DNA of 64,000 nucleotides from Ruegeria sp. R14_0 (lineage in GTDB: Bacteria > Pseudomonadota > Alphaproteobacteria > Rhodobacterales > Rhodobacteraceae), in assembly GCF_017743975.1 (NCBI RefSeq), contig NZ_JAGHRC010000011.1, forward strand, positions 1 to 64,000, written 5' to 3'. The notes beneath the pieces were generated by a model. It did no database searches, was not told the DNA's origin, and was given only the letters and a program-made list of their open reading frames with translations. Both the position numbers and the translations under genes were made by a program. Positions 17,506 through 26,600 of this stretch are shown one piece after another. The stretch's first letter is position 1; each line of letters begins with the position of its first letter.

Positions 17506-18471
17506 TTAGGAAAAGTCGGGCAGCACGACGTCCGCCAGATGTTTGAGGGTTTCGTCGATGGGGGCTTGATTGAACCTCAGATTCAGCGCGACATGATTGA
17601 TCCCGAGCGTTTCAATCTCGCGCAGATAGCTGCGCAGGAAATCGGTGCCAGACTGAAACCCAAGGTGGATCGGGCGCGGAGGTGCGGCAGGCTCGGCAAC
17701 AACATCGACATAAAGCGATTGCATGACGGGCTTATCCGGTTGACCCGCCGCCTTCACACGCCGCCGGTAATCCGCGATGACCCGTCCCTGAGCCGCCGCA
17801 TTGCGCGGATAGGTCATCCAACCGTCCCCGTTCTGCGCCACCCAATCGGGTGTTTGCTGGCTGCCACCAGTGATGAGCATTGGTAGTCGCGCGCCATGCG
17901 GCTTTGGCAAGAGATCGATCCCACCAGTCAATGTGCCCTGAGCGCTTTCAAGCCTAGGATAGTCCGATCCAACTGCACGGATGTAGTCGACGCTGTCGCG
18001 AAAACGAGCCCCCCGGTCGTCAAAGCTCTGGTGCATCGCCGGGTACTCTTCGGGCCGATCGCCGGAAGCAACACCCAAAAGCAACCGTCCGCCCGACAGT
18101 ACATCCGCTGATGCGGCGGCCTTGGCCACATGGGCAGGGTGGCGCAACGGCAGGATCACACTCGCGGTTCCCAGCGCAATCCGGTCAGTCGTTGCAGCCA
18201 GCGCACCCAGATAGACAAATGGGTCAAAGACTTGTCCGGGATCGCCGAAGCTTGGAACATTGAATGGCACGTCGCGCAACCAAAGTGCTGGAAAGCCATG
18301 ATCTTCTGCCTTTTTCGCCGCCTCCAGATGACCCCGCAGCGTTGGCTCTGCGCCGACTGCGTAGGATTCCAGCGGCAACACAAGACCAACGCTCAGGTGC
18401 CCGGGACGGAACACACGGTTGTAGGCCACGTTTATCTGGGCAAACTCGGCAGGTTGCATTTCATCCAACAT
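17506..18471 (-). CDS. LLM-class flavin-dependent oxidoreductase
   Basis: A 321-residue luciferase-like TIM-barrel flavoprotein. Visible marks are HLSVGLVLPLESY, the HGFPALWLRDVPF segment, IALGTASVILPLRHPAHVAKAAASADVLSGGRLLLGVASG near residues 98-137, and ITGGSQQTPDWVAQNGDGW. Such enzymes use FMNH2 or F420 to oxygenate or reduce diverse substrates. The ATG at 18471, after a GGGGGTGG ribosome-binding site, is preferred to the GTG two codons earlier. It lies 11 bases downstream of the CmcJ-type gene. No flavin reductase partner is adjacent. Confidence 0.88.
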   Translation of the reverse strand: MLDEMQPAEFAQINVAYNRVFRPGHLSVGLVLPLESYAVGAEPTLRGHLEAAKKAEDHGFPALWLRDVPFNVPSFGDPGQVFDPFVYLGALAATTDRIALGTASVILPLRHPAHVAKAAASADVLSGGRLLLGVASGDRPEEYPAMHQSFDDRGARFRDSVDYIRAVGSDYPRLESAQGTLTGGIDLLPKPHGARLPMLITGGSQQTPDWVAQNGDGWMTYPRNAAAQGRVIADYRRRVKAAGQPDKPVMQSLYVDVVAEPAAPPRPIHLGFQSGTDFLRSYLREIETLGINHVALNLRFNQAPIDETLKHLADVVLPDFS

Positions 18472-18482
18472 TTCCACCCCCT

Positions 18483-19259
18483 TCAGTAACGCACCAAAGT
18501 GCGGCTCTCGATGCTCTTGCGAATGGTCGTGACGCTTGGATCCTCGACCATATCGAGCGCACTATGTGCAATCGATGGTAGCCCTTGGTTGTCATAGATA
18601 TTGAAAACCGCGACCTCATCCGGCGTCATTTTGGACCTATACACCCACTCATGAGCCGGGTTTTCCACCAACCCCATGATTTGCCCTTTCCGGTCAGGAT
18701 AGATCAGATCCAACATAACCCAGTCAGACGGGTCTACCGAGGACGGGCGAACAAAGCCCAGGGGCGCCGAATTGATCGGTTTTTCCACAGGTCGCCATAC
18801 ATTCACAAAGGCATAGTGGCCCCGTGCCCATTCAGCAGCGACCTCGACCCCCAACAGATCGACAAGGCGCTTTTCGGCTCCGTCCTTGCTGTAGTCGCTA
18901 TGGACATTGCGCGCCGGTTTGCGCGTTGCATCAGGATCATCTGTTCTGACGGTGTGGTCGAAAATCACGATCTCCTGTGCCCCTAGCTTGTCTGCCAGCG
19001 TCCCCGTCAGCTCGGTATTGTATGCCTGTTTCCAGTCATCACCGGCAAAGTCGCGAACCTTCGTTTTCAGCGATGTGAATTCAACGGCATCAGATGCAAA
19101 TGAGACCGGCCTATTCGTCACGCGATTGTCCGTCAGCGAAACGGTTGTAGGGGCCAATTCGGGGGAAATCAGATTGCCTGCAATCCCTCCGGCATCAAGT
19201 TCAAAGGCCTGCCGAAAGGGCTTGTGAACATGGTAATTGACTGTGGCGATCCGTGTCAT
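18483..19259 (-). CDS. CmcJ/NvfI-type Fe(II)/2-oxoglutarate oxidoreductase
   Basis: A 258-residue protein with the pattern of the CmcJ/AsaB/NvfI family: NYHVHKPFRQAFELD at the N-terminus, then RNVHSDYSKDGA near residue 114 with the HxD metal pair, and FVNVWRPVEKPINSAPLGFVRPSSV near residue 155. Members act in cephamycin methoxylation and fungal meroterpenoid biosynthesis as iron/2-oxoglutarate enzymes; many bacterial ones are uncharacterised. The start at 19259 follows a GAGG sequence by seven bases and is preferred over the frame start 11 codons upstream. First gene of the LLM-SDR-crotonase-MDR group and divergent from a LysR regulator. Confidence 0.85.
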   Translation of the reverse strand: MTRIATVNYHVHKPFRQAFELDAGGIAGNLISPELAPTTVSLTDNRVTNRPVSFASDAVEFTSLKTKVRDFAGDDWKQAYNTELTGTLADKLGAQEIVIFDHTVRTDDPDATRKPARNVHSDYSKDGAEKRLVDLLGVEVAAEWARGHYAFVNVWRPVEKPINSAPLGFVRPSSVDPSDWVMLDLIYPDRKGQIMGLVENPAHEWVYRSKMTPDEVAVFNIYDNQGLPSIAHSALDMVEDPSVTTIRKSIESRTLVRY

Positions 19260-19366
19260 TTGCGCCTCGTGCCTATGCCCTGTTTCGTTCATGAAAGGGA
19301 TTTAACTTCAATTCAATTACAGATAAACTGGGCAATCAGAGATTAATAATTCGGATTTCATATATA

Positions 19367-20278
19367 ATGGGCCTTGATACAGACGCGCTTCGACTATTTG
19401 TAAGGGCTGCGGAATTGCTGAACATCAGCGCCGCGGGGCGCGGTTTGGGCATGGCTCCGGCTGTTTCCAGCGCAAAACTCGCCAAGTTGGAACAGACATT
19501 GGGATCCGAACTTTTGCACCGCACCACGCGCAAAGTGTCCCTGTCAGTCGAAGGAGCCGATTTCCTGCCCTTCGCGCGCGAGATCATCGCGCAGGAAGAG
19601 GCCGCACTTGCCGCCCTAGGCAAGCAAATGACAACGATCAAAGGCACTCTACGCTTTGCCGCGCCAAGTACCTTCGCGCAACTGTACATCGTGCCGATCT
19701 TGCCGGGGTTCCTTCAGAGGCACCCCAACCTTACGCTCGACCTGCGTCTTTCGGATGTACAATTCGACCTTATCGACGGCAGCTATGACCTTGCACTCAG
19801 GAACGCGCCACTGGTCGACACGAGCCTGAAGGGCCGCAAATTGGCCGATGACCGACGTATTCTTTGTGCCTCGCCGCAGTACCTCGCCGCACACGGCACG
19901 CCTGCAACGCCTGCGGACCTGACCAGCCATAACCTGATCGCATTTCAAAATCGCCAACCCCGCCCGCTGATCGGACCGGCGGGCGAGAACGCCGTATTCG
20001 ATCCCGCGTCTGCCAAAGGTCAATTGATTATCGACGACGGCCAAAGTCAGGTTGGCGCCACGCTGGCCGGGGCCGGTATTTCCTTGAACGCTCAGTGGAG
20101 TGTGCATGACCAACTAAAGTCTGGCCGCTTAACGCGCGTGCTGCCGGAATATGAGGCGGCAGAGGATAATGTCTTGTGGCTGATCTATCCAAAATCCAAC
20201 GTGTTATCCCCAAAAGTGAGGGTATTCATGGACTTCCTGATTGCGGAAATTGGCACAAAGCCACCTTGGGATATGTGA
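19367..20278 (+). CDS. LysR-family transcriptional regulator
   Basis: A 303-residue LTTR. The N-terminal winged helix (residues 1-60: DALRLFVRAAELLNISAAGRG, then KLEQTLGSELLHRTTRKVSLS) is followed by a two-lobed effector domain of the CrgA-like subgroup (LRLSDVQFDLIDGSYDLALRN). It is divergent from the CmcJ-type gene across about 107 bases containing AT-rich sequence, so it probably controls the 14.7-19.3 kb group. A less likely target is the BKACE operon, which converges on it. Confidence 0.9.
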   Translation: MGLDTDALRLFVRAAELLNISAAGRGLGMAPAVSSAKLAKLEQTLGSELLHRTTRKVSLSVEGADFLPFAREIIAQEEAALAALGKQMTTIKGTLRFAAPSTFAQLYIVPILPGFLQRHPNLTLDLRLSDVQFDLIDGSYDLALRNAPLVDTSLKGRKLADDRRILCASPQYLAAHGTPATPADLTSHNLIAFQNRQPRPLIGPAGENAVFDPASAKGQLIIDDGQSQVGATLAGAGISLNAQWSVHDQLKSGRLTRVLPEYEAAEDNVLWLIYPKSNVLSPKVRVFMDFLIAEIGTKPPWDM

Positions 20279-20405
20279 CCCCGAAAGGCATCCCACGCGA
20301 CTTGAGTCCTCAAGCCGCCCAGTCGGAAAAGGCAGGTTGTATCAAAATAGCCCGCAGGGATTCTGGAATAGAGCCCTGTTCCCACAACAGCCGCACCGCA
20401 TGTTC

Positions 20406-21248
20406 TCAACAGGTTTGAGCCACCGCTTTCAGCCCTAAAATGCCCCGCGCCTGTTCAACCGTCGCGACCGGACGGTCGTACCGGGTGCAGATATCGGCGG
20501 TGCGCCGGACAAGCGCTGCATTTGAAGGTGCCAACGTGTGCCGATCCAGCCGAACATTGTCTTCCAGACCGGTTCGCGCATGGCCGCCTGCAGAAATCGC
20601 CCAATGGTTCAGAACCTCTTGTTGCGCGCCAATCCCCGCGGCGCACCACGGCGCACCCGGAAACAGCCGATTGACTGTTTTCACATAAAACTCAAAGACC
20701 TCCTGGTCAGCTGGCATCGCGTTCTTCACACCCATAACGAACTGCACATAAGGCGTGTCTTTGATCTGCCCGTTCTTGTGCATCTCGGCGGCCTTCAAGA
20801 TGTGGCTCAGGTCAAAGGCCTCAATCTCTGGTTTGACCTCGTAGGTCACCATCTCTGCAGCCAACCAATCGACCAGATCTGGCGGGTTTTCGTAAACGCG
20901 TGTCGGGAAGTTGTTCGACCCAACAGACAAAGACGCCATGTCGGGCCGCAAAGGCAACATGCCACCGCGAGTTTTGCCCGCCCCGGAACGACCGCCAGTT
21001 GAAAACTGGATGATCATACCCGGGCAGTGTTTCTCAAGCCCCTCTTGCAATCGCGCAAACTTCTCGGGGTCGCTGGACGGCGTTTCGTCATCATTGCGCA
21101 CATGGGCGTGGCAAATCGTGGCCCCTGCCTCGAACGCGGCCTGCGTGCTTTCAATTTGTTCCTCGACGGAAATGGGCACTGCGGGGTTGTTGGCTTTGGT
21201 CGGCAATGACCCGGTGATCGCAACACAGATGATACAAGGCTTTGTCAT
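20406..21248 (-). CDS. BKACE-type beta-keto acid cleavage enzyme (DUF849)
   Basis: A 280-residue TIM-barrel enzyme of the family that cleaves a beta-keto acid with acetyl-CoA to give acetoacetate and a new CoA ester. The zinc-site HAHVR motif is at residues 46-50, ITGSLPTKANNPAVPIS lies near the N-terminus and VGSNNFPTRVYENPP near residue 115. The ATG at 21248 is used because MTKPCIICVAITG is the family start. It lies one base after the dioxygenase gene and is the last gene of the nine-gene operon. If its substrate is 3-oxoadipate, succinyl-CoA would be formed without a separate CoA-transferase and thiolase; this is inference. Confidence 0.87.
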   Translation of the reverse strand: MTKPCIICVAITGSLPTKANNPAVPISVEEQIESTQAAFEAGATICHAHVRNDDETPSSDPEKFARLQEGLEKHCPGMIIQFSTGGRSGAGKTRGGMLPLRPDMASLSVGSNNFPTRVYENPPDLVDWLAAEMVTYEVKPEIEAFDLSHILKAAEMHKNGQIKDTPYVQFVMGVKNAMPADQEVFEFYVKTVNRLFPGAPWCAAGIGAQQEVLNHWAISAGGHARTGLEDNVRLDRHTLAPSNAALVRRTADICTRYDRPVATVEQARGILGLKAVAQTC

Positions 21249-21249
21249 T

Positions 21250-22134
21250 TCACGCCTCTTTTGAGGCCAGAACGAAATCGAACTCGACATCCCAATAGGG
21301 ACCGTCAAAACCGACTTCCTGTGACCGCACCAGGTCATCGACGCGTTTGAATTCTGCGATCAGGCTTTCTTTGACTCCGAAGACAGCATCCGAGTTGATG
21401 TATTCGTCATCGGGGTCAAAGATATGCGTGGTCAGATCATCAAACCCCTCTTTCGAAACAATGTAATGCAAATGGGCAGGTCGGTAGGTGTGCCGCCCGA
21501 GGCGGTGCAGCAGATCAGCGACTGGACCGTCATCCGGAATCGAGTAGTTCTTGGGACGTACGGCGCGGAACCAATAGGTGCCGTCCGCTCCGGTCGTGAA
21601 AACACCACGCAGATTGAAATCAGGCTGAATACCTTTCTGCTGCACGTCATAAAACCCGTCATCATTGGCTTGCCAGACATCAATCTTGACGCCTTCCAGC
21701 GGGTTTCCATCCACGTCGGTGACGCGGCCACGCACGACCATATCCTCACCTTTCTGGTCGAGGCAGATATTGTGACCCATCTCGTACTCAGGTGCGCCAC
21801 CCACATGGAACGGGCCCAGCACCGTATTTTCAGAAGCCCCAGTCGGGCGACGCGAGTTCACGGCATCCACCAGCATCGAGACGCCCAGAACATCGGACAG
21901 AAGGATGTACTCCTGCCGCCAATCATCGCACATGTGCCCAACCTTGGTCAGGAACATGATTGTTTCGAACCACTCTTCTTGCGTCGGCTCGATTTCTTTC
22001 ACGGCTTCATGCAGCTTGCGGGTGATGACCTCCATCACCTCTTTCAGCCGTTCGCTTTCAGCATTCTTGTTCCGCGCAGCAACGACCTCGGCCGAGTTTT
22101 TCTCGGTGAAGTATCCCATCTCATGCGAGTCCAT
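21250..22134 (-). CDS. Intradiol dioxygenase, probably hydroxyquinol 1,2-dioxygenase
   Basis: A 294-residue Fe(III) ring-cleavage enzyme. The N-terminal helical domain (residues 25-100) is followed by the beta-sandwich with all four iron ligands visible: Y162 (DDGFYDVQ), Y197 (PKNYSIPDDGPV), H221 and H223 (RPAHLHYIV). Sequence flow resembles hydroxyquinol and chlorocatechol 1,2-dioxygenases rather than protocatechuate enzymes. Together with the maleylacetate reductase of the same operon, ring cleavage of hydroxyquinol to maleylacetate is the natural reading. The frame's first ATG is used; a second ATG lies five codons further in. Confidence 0.92.
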   Translation of the reverse strand: MDSHEMGYFTEKNSAEVVAARNKNAESERLKEVMEVITRKLHEAVKEIEPTQEEWFETIMFLTKVGHMCDDWRQEYILLSDVLGVSMLVDAVNSRRPTGASENTVLGPFHVGGAPEYEMGHNICLDQKGEDMVVRGRVTDVDGNPLEGVKIDVWQANDDGFYDVQQKGIQPDFNLRGVFTTGADGTYWFRAVRPKNYSIPDDGPVADLLHRLGRHTYRPAHLHYIVSKEGFDDLTTHIFDPDDEYINSDAVFGVKESLIAEFKRVDDLVRSQEVGFDGPYWDVEFDFVLASKEA

Positions 22135-22173
22135 TGTGACCTCCTAACCTGTACAAGTGTGATCGGGATTCGC

Positions 22174-23931
22174 TTATCGCGAAAGGATTTTGGTCAGAGC
22201 CCGACGCAGCTCGGCCCCGGCATCCGCGACCATGTCAGCTGAACGCCAGGCGACGTGCTGATCTGGCCGAACGAGGAGACAGCCTGTATCCGAGATCTCG
22301 GATGCCCGGGCCCAATCACCGGCATGATCGACATAGGTCTGGCGAGGGCCAATGACATGGCAACGAATGGGTATGCCGAGTTCCTTCGAGGCGGCCTTCG
22401 CAGCGGCCACCCACGCTTCGCCCCCTATACCGGTGAGCACGGTGAACTCTCCACGACCACAAATATCCAGCGTCGAATGCTTGTTGCCCGTGTCATGATC
22501 AAAGACCCAGACATGCGGGATGCGTGCGCCGGGCCATGTTGTCGGCTGATAATGCAATTCGGCGTCCTGATCGAAACCCGGGTTGGGTTGACCATCTGTT
22601 TCAATCGCGCCGGACTCGTACCGCTGGTTCATTTCGACACCATGGGCGTCAAACTCATACTTTTTGTACGCAATCGCCTCACGAATAGCCTGTCGTTGCG
22701 CCGCAGCTTCGGGTGTTGACCCGGTGCGGGCCTCGAGGTTGCTTTGCATGACTTCCGGGTCGACACCTTCGGCCATGCCCAGCGCTTCAAAGATCGGGCC
22801 AAATTCGCCGATTGACTGGTTGGCCCGCGTTACAATCTGTTTTGCGACTGGTGCGCGCTCTTCGCTGTAGCTGTCCAACAACTGTTCCCCGGCGTGGCCT
22901 TTCAGCACGGCCGCCAGTTTCCAGGCGAGATTAAAGCTGTCTTGTATCGACGTATTCGATCCCAACCCGTTGGACGGCGGATGGCGGTGTGCGGCATCCC
23001 CCATGATGAACACGCGGTCCTTTTGCATATGGGTCGCGTACATGTTGTTGACGGTCCAGGTGTTGGCGCTGATGAGTTCGATCTCAAGCTCTGGGTCGCC
23101 GACAAGCTGACGCGCAACCTGCGTCGCCATGGCTTCGTCAACTTCGGGGGCGGGTTGGTTGATGTCGTAGCCCCAGACGATAAGCCATTCGTTCCAAGGG
23201 CGGACCATGCGGACCAGCCCCATGCCGATGCCGCCCACATTCGCGCCGGGCTGCATCACCCAATACAGGACCGAGGGACGATGCGCGACGTATTTGCTGA
23301 GGTCCGCTCGGAACAGGATATTCATCGACCCGCCAACGCCCATCTGGCCTTCGAAAGGCAGCCCGGCATGTTCGGCGACCAGCGAATTACCACCATCTGC
23401 GCCGACAAGGTATTTCGACCGGATAGTGATTTCCTCACCCGACAACCGATCCAGGCATGTCGTCGTGACACCGTCCGCGTCTTGTTCATGGCGCAAGTAT
23501 TCGGTGCTCATCCTCGCCTGCGTGCCTCGGCGGCAGGCCGTACCGAACAGGATCGGTTCCATGAAAGTCTGGGGCAGATCATTCATCATAGTCGGGCTGG
23601 ACAGCAGGTGTTCAGCTTTGGACAGAGGATGGTTGCCCCAGCTTTTCATGCGCCCGATTTCCTCGCCCGCCAGGCTTTCGCAGAATACATTCTCACCCAT
23701 CAGGTCCTGATGCGCGGCGTGCATGTAGGCTTCGGCCTCGACCTCGTGACCCAGATCGCGCAACACCTCCATCGTGCGCTGGTTGGTGATATGCGCCCGT
23801 GGCGTGTTGGCCAGCCAACGATAGCGGTTGATAACCATGTTCTCGACGCCATAGCTGGACAGCAAAGCCGCCGTTGCAGACCCTGCTGGTCCGGTTCCGA
23901 TTATCAGAACATCTGTTGTGATGGTGGCCAT
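22174..23931 (-). CDS. FAD-dependent phenol/resorcinol-type monooxygenase
   Basis: A 585-residue class A flavoprotein hydroxylase. N-terminal FAD motif TDVLIIGTGPAGSATAALL (residues 5-23), the DG-type stretch YLVGADGGNSLVAEHAG near residue 180, and the GD motif MGDAAHRHPPSNGLGSNTSI near residue 312. The thioredoxin-like C-terminal domain (residues 455-580) is of the phenol 2-monooxygenase/TfdB type. It should hydroxylate a phenolic ring to the diol or triol cleaved by the dioxygenase 39 bases downstream. Resorcinol to hydroxyquinol is the likely reaction in this operon, but a chloro- or nitrophenol cannot be excluded. Confidence 0.9.
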   Translation of the reverse strand: MATITTDVLIIGTGPAGSATAALLSSYGVENMVINRYRWLANTPRAHITNQRTMEVLRDLGHEVEAEAYMHAAHQDLMGENVFCESLAGEEIGRMKSWGNHPLSKAEHLLSSPTMMNDLPQTFMEPILFGTACRRGTQARMSTEYLRHEQDADGVTTTCLDRLSGEEITIRSKYLVGADGGNSLVAEHAGLPFEGQMGVGGSMNILFRADLSKYVAHRPSVLYWVMQPGANVGGIGMGLVRMVRPWNEWLIVWGYDINQPAPEVDEAMATQVARQLVGDPELEIELISANTWTVNNMYATHMQKDRVFIMGDAAHRHPPSNGLGSNTSIQDSFNLAWKLAAVLKGHAGEQLLDSYSEERAPVAKQIVTRANQSIGEFGPIFEALGMAEGVDPEVMQSNLEARTGSTPEAAAQRQAIREAIAYKKYEFDAHGVEMNQRYESGAIETDGQPNPGFDQDAELHYQPTTWPGARIPHVWVFDHDTGNKHSTLDICGRGEFTVLTGIGGEAWVAAAKAASKELGIPIRCHVIGPRQTYVDHAGDWARASEISDTGCLLVRPDQHVAWRSADMVADAGAELRRALTKILSR

Positions 23932-23932
23932 G

Positions 23933-25030
23933 TTACGCCTCCCTCTGTTTGTCAGATTGAATTGAGTTGGAGCCGTCTTTTGGGTTCGTCAGCACAAGGC
24001 GACGGCGCACAGGGAAAATCTGCAGCCCGGTCTTTTCCGAAATCAGCCCCCACAGACCACGTGGCGCAAACAGCATGACCGCAATCCCGATCAGTCCAAG
24101 CACCATAAGATACCAGGAGCCGTAATCCGCCAGCAGGCTCTGCAAAATAAAGAAGATCAGCACGCCCAGGATCGGGCCTTCGATAGTACCGATACCCCCG
24201 ATCACGACGATGAAGATCACATAAGCCGTCCAGTCGGTGACCGAAAAGGCCGCATCAGGCGAGATCCTCAACTTTTGAACGTAGATCAGCGCCCCGGTCA
24301 GGCCCGTCCCGGCGGCTGAGACAAGATAGACCAGCCATTTCATCCGCACGGCATCCACGCCCACGGATTTTGCTGCTTCGACATTGTCGCGGACCGCAGC
24401 CAGCGCCAGTCCACGCTTTGTTCTGAGCAGCCAGTATATGCCCGCGATTGTTGCGATCACCAGCGCCAGGGCCAGCCAGTAGGTCAGAATATCCCGCGCC
24501 GCCGCACCGCGAACGTCAAACGTGGTTTGGATCCATTCGGTCGCCCACATCTCACGCGTTGCTGTGCGCGGCAGTGAGGTCCCGGTTCCGCCACCCAGAA
24601 CTTTCCATTGGGCCACCAGCAGACGCATGACTTCGGCAATCACCCAAGTGCCGATCGCAAAATAAGCCCCTTGCAGGCGGAAGGCGAAAAAGGCCGTGGG
24701 GATGGCGACGATCAGGGCAGCAACGCCGCCCAAGAGGATCGCAAAAACTGGATCCATGCCCCAAAGGATGACGCCGCCAAACATGGCGTAGGCGCCCATA
24801 CCCACGAAAGCTTGCTGACCGACTGAGACAAGGCCTCCATACCCTGCCAGCAAGTTCCAGAATTGCGCCAGAACAAGCATTGTGAAGATAAAGAACAGAT
24901 CCTGGATCAATCCCCGGCCGGCGAAGGTGGGCAGCAGGATGAACAGGATGATCAAAGCGATGCAGACGGCTCCGGCGCTGTAGGACGCGCGGGTCTGTGT
25001 CTGAACACGGTACATCGAAGTATCAGCCAT
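23933..25030 (-). CDS. Branched-chain-type ABC transporter permease (LivM-like)
   Basis: A 365-residue inner-membrane permease with about nine to ten helices. The LivM signature GYGGLVSVGQQAFVGMGAYA (residues 76-95) and the EAA-like loop GVDAVRMKWLVYLVSA near residue 235, before the GGIGTIEGPILG segment, are visible. The start overlaps the LivH stop by one base (TGATG), and the hydroxylase gene follows after one base. The open frame upstream is out of register with any family similarity. With its partners it should import an aromatic carboxylate or related substrate, as HAA-family importers next to aromatic catabolism genes do. Confidence 0.92.
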   Translation of the reverse strand: MADTSMYRVQTQTRASYSAGAVCIALIILFILLPTFAGRGLIQDLFFIFTMLVLAQFWNLLAGYGGLVSVGQQAFVGMGAYAMFGGVILWGMDPVFAILLGGVAALIVAIPTAFFAFRLQGAYFAIGTWVIAEVMRLLVAQWKVLGGGTGTSLPRTATREMWATEWIQTTFDVRGAAARDILTYWLALALVIATIAGIYWLLRTKRGLALAAVRDNVEAAKSVGVDAVRMKWLVYLVSAAGTGLTGALIYVQKLRISPDAAFSVTDWTAYVIFIVVIGGIGTIEGPILGVLIFFILQSLLADYGSWYLMVLGLIGIAVMLFAPRGLWGLISEKTGLQIFPVRRRLVLTNPKDGSNSIQSDKQREA

Positions 25031-25893
25031 CAGTCCACCGCCCTTGGAAACAGGCCTCTGGGTTTGATCAGAAGCACGATGAGAAAGGCCAGGTGCCCGG
25101 CCAGGATTTGCCATTCTGGATTGATTGCAGCACCAACAGTCTGTGCGACCCCGATGATGATCCCACCCACCAGCGTGCCCCAAAGGCTGCCCAGACCGCC
25201 GATAATCACCGCCTCAAAAGCATAGATCAGGCGCGCGGGGCCGATATTGGGATCAAAGTTCGCGCGCATTCCCAGATAAAGCGCAGCCAAAGTCACAACG
25301 AGCATCGCGATGGCCGTCGCGGTGGCAAAGATACGCTCGGGTCGAATGCCCATAAGGCCCGCAGTCACTGCATCATCCGAGGTTGCGCGAAAAGCCCGGC
25401 CCAATTCCGTGCGATAGAAAAGCTGGTTCAGCCCAACGATAACAAGGATCGCCGAGGCGAAAGTCAGCAGCGGCAGAACACCGAGGTTCAGCCCACCCAT
25501 TTGCACCGAGGCGGTGGTAATTTCGCCCGCTGGCAGACGTTGGCTATCGGCCGAGAACCCTTCGAGAAGGGCGTTTTGCAAGACGACCGACAGACCGAAA
25601 GTTACCAAAAGCGGCGGCAGGATATCCGGCCCCAGCACGCGGTTCAGAACGTGCCGTTGCAACGCCCAACCGACGCCGAACATGATTGGCGCCGCAATGA
25701 TTGCCGCCAGAAATGGCGACAGTCCCAACACTGAGACCAACAGAAGGATCAAATACGCGGCAAACACGATCAGGTCCCCATGGGCCAGATTGACCAGCCG
25801 CATGATCCCGAACACAAGGCTCAGCCCCGCGGCGAAGAGCGCATAGAGCCCGCCCAGCAGTACGCCCTGAATGATGGTGTCGATCCAAATCAT
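25030..25893 (-). CDS. Branched-chain-type ABC transporter permease (LivH-like)
   Basis: A 287-residue permease with eight or so helices. LivH marks: GLYALFAAGLSLVFGIMRLVNLAHGDLIVFAAY at residues 16-48 and FEAVIIGGLGSLWGTLVGGIIIGV near residue 225. It overlaps LivF by four bases and LivM by one, so stoichiometric translation is likely. The Liv-type transporter genes lie between the binding protein and the hydroxylase, making this a dedicated uptake system of the operon. Confidence 0.93.
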   Translation of the reverse strand: MIWIDTIIQGVLLGGLYALFAAGLSLVFGIMRLVNLAHGDLIVFAAYLILLLVSVLGLSPFLAAIIAAPIMFGVGWALQRHVLNRVLGPDILPPLLVTFGLSVVLQNALLEGFSADSQRLPAGEITTASVQMGGLNLGVLPLLTFASAILVIVGLNQLFYRTELGRAFRATSDDAVTAGLMGIRPERIFATATAIAMLVVTLAALYLGMRANFDPNIGPARLIYAFEAVIIGGLGSLWGTLVGGIIIGVAQTVGAAINPEWQILAGHLAFLIVLLIKPRGLFPRAVD

Positions 25894-26600
25894 GCCGCGG
25901 CTCCTCCGAAATATGCGTCGTGAATGGCCTCGCGGCTGAGCGTGTCAGCAGTACCCTCCAGCGTGACGCGACCCTCCATCATGCAATAGACGCGGTCTGC
26001 GACCTTCATGGCCTGGCCGATGTCCTGTTCGACCACAATCAGGCTGGCTCCGGCCTCCTGAATGCGTGGGACAGCGGCGTAGATGTCTTTGATGACTACA
26101 GGAGCCAGCCCCAGACTGATCTCGTCACAAAGCAAGACACGAGGGTTGCTCATGAGGGCGCGGCCAATGGCCACCATCTGCTGCTGCCCGCCCGACAATG
26201 CTGTTCCCGGGTGGTTGCGGCGTTCCTGCAAGATGGGAAACAGGTCGTAGACGGTTTGCAACGACCAATGCCCCTGAACTTTCCGACCATAGGTCCCGAT
26301 CAGAAGGTTTTCTTCGACGCTCAAAGACGGGAAAAGCCTGCGTCCTTCAGGCACCATGGCGACGCCGCGCCCCATGATCTCATCCGCCGGAAGATCGCCA
26401 ATGGGTTTGCCATCAAAGCGTACTTGGTCGGAGCCGTTGGTCAGGACACCTGAGATCGAACGCATCAGGGTCGATTTACCGGCCCCGTTCGCTCCGATGA
26501 TGGCAACTGTTTCGCCTTCTTCCAGGCGGACATCCACGCCAAACAGGGCTTGGAAATCTCCGTAATGGGCAGTCAGCCCTTGGGTCTCTAGCAAACTCAT
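25890..26600 (-). CDS. Branched-chain-type ABC transporter ATPase (LivF-like)
   Basis: A 236-residue ATPase. Walker A GANGAGKST (residues 36-44), signature LSGGQQQMVAIGRALM near residue 134, Walker B RVLLCDEISLGLAP near 154 and the switch His replaced by Gln in VEQDIG, as in other LivF proteins. It overlaps LivG by one base and LivH by four. Confidence 0.94.
   Translation of the reverse strand: MSLLETQGLTAHYGDFQALFGVDVRLEEGETVAIIGANGAGKSTLMRSISGVLTNGSDQVRFDGKPIGDLPADEIMGRGVAMVPEGRRLFPSLSVEENLLIGTYGRKVQGHWSLQTVYDLFPILQERRNHPGTALSGGQQQMVAIGRALMSNPRVLLCDEISLGLAPVVIKDIYAAVPRIQEAGASLIVVEQDIGQAMKVADRVYCMMEGRVTLEGTADTLSREAIHDAYFGGAAA

Noticed and set aside
22894..24078. 394-codon plus-strand frame opposite the hydroxylase
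   Set aside because: Antisense to a conserved FAD enzyme; no ribosome-binding site or domain.
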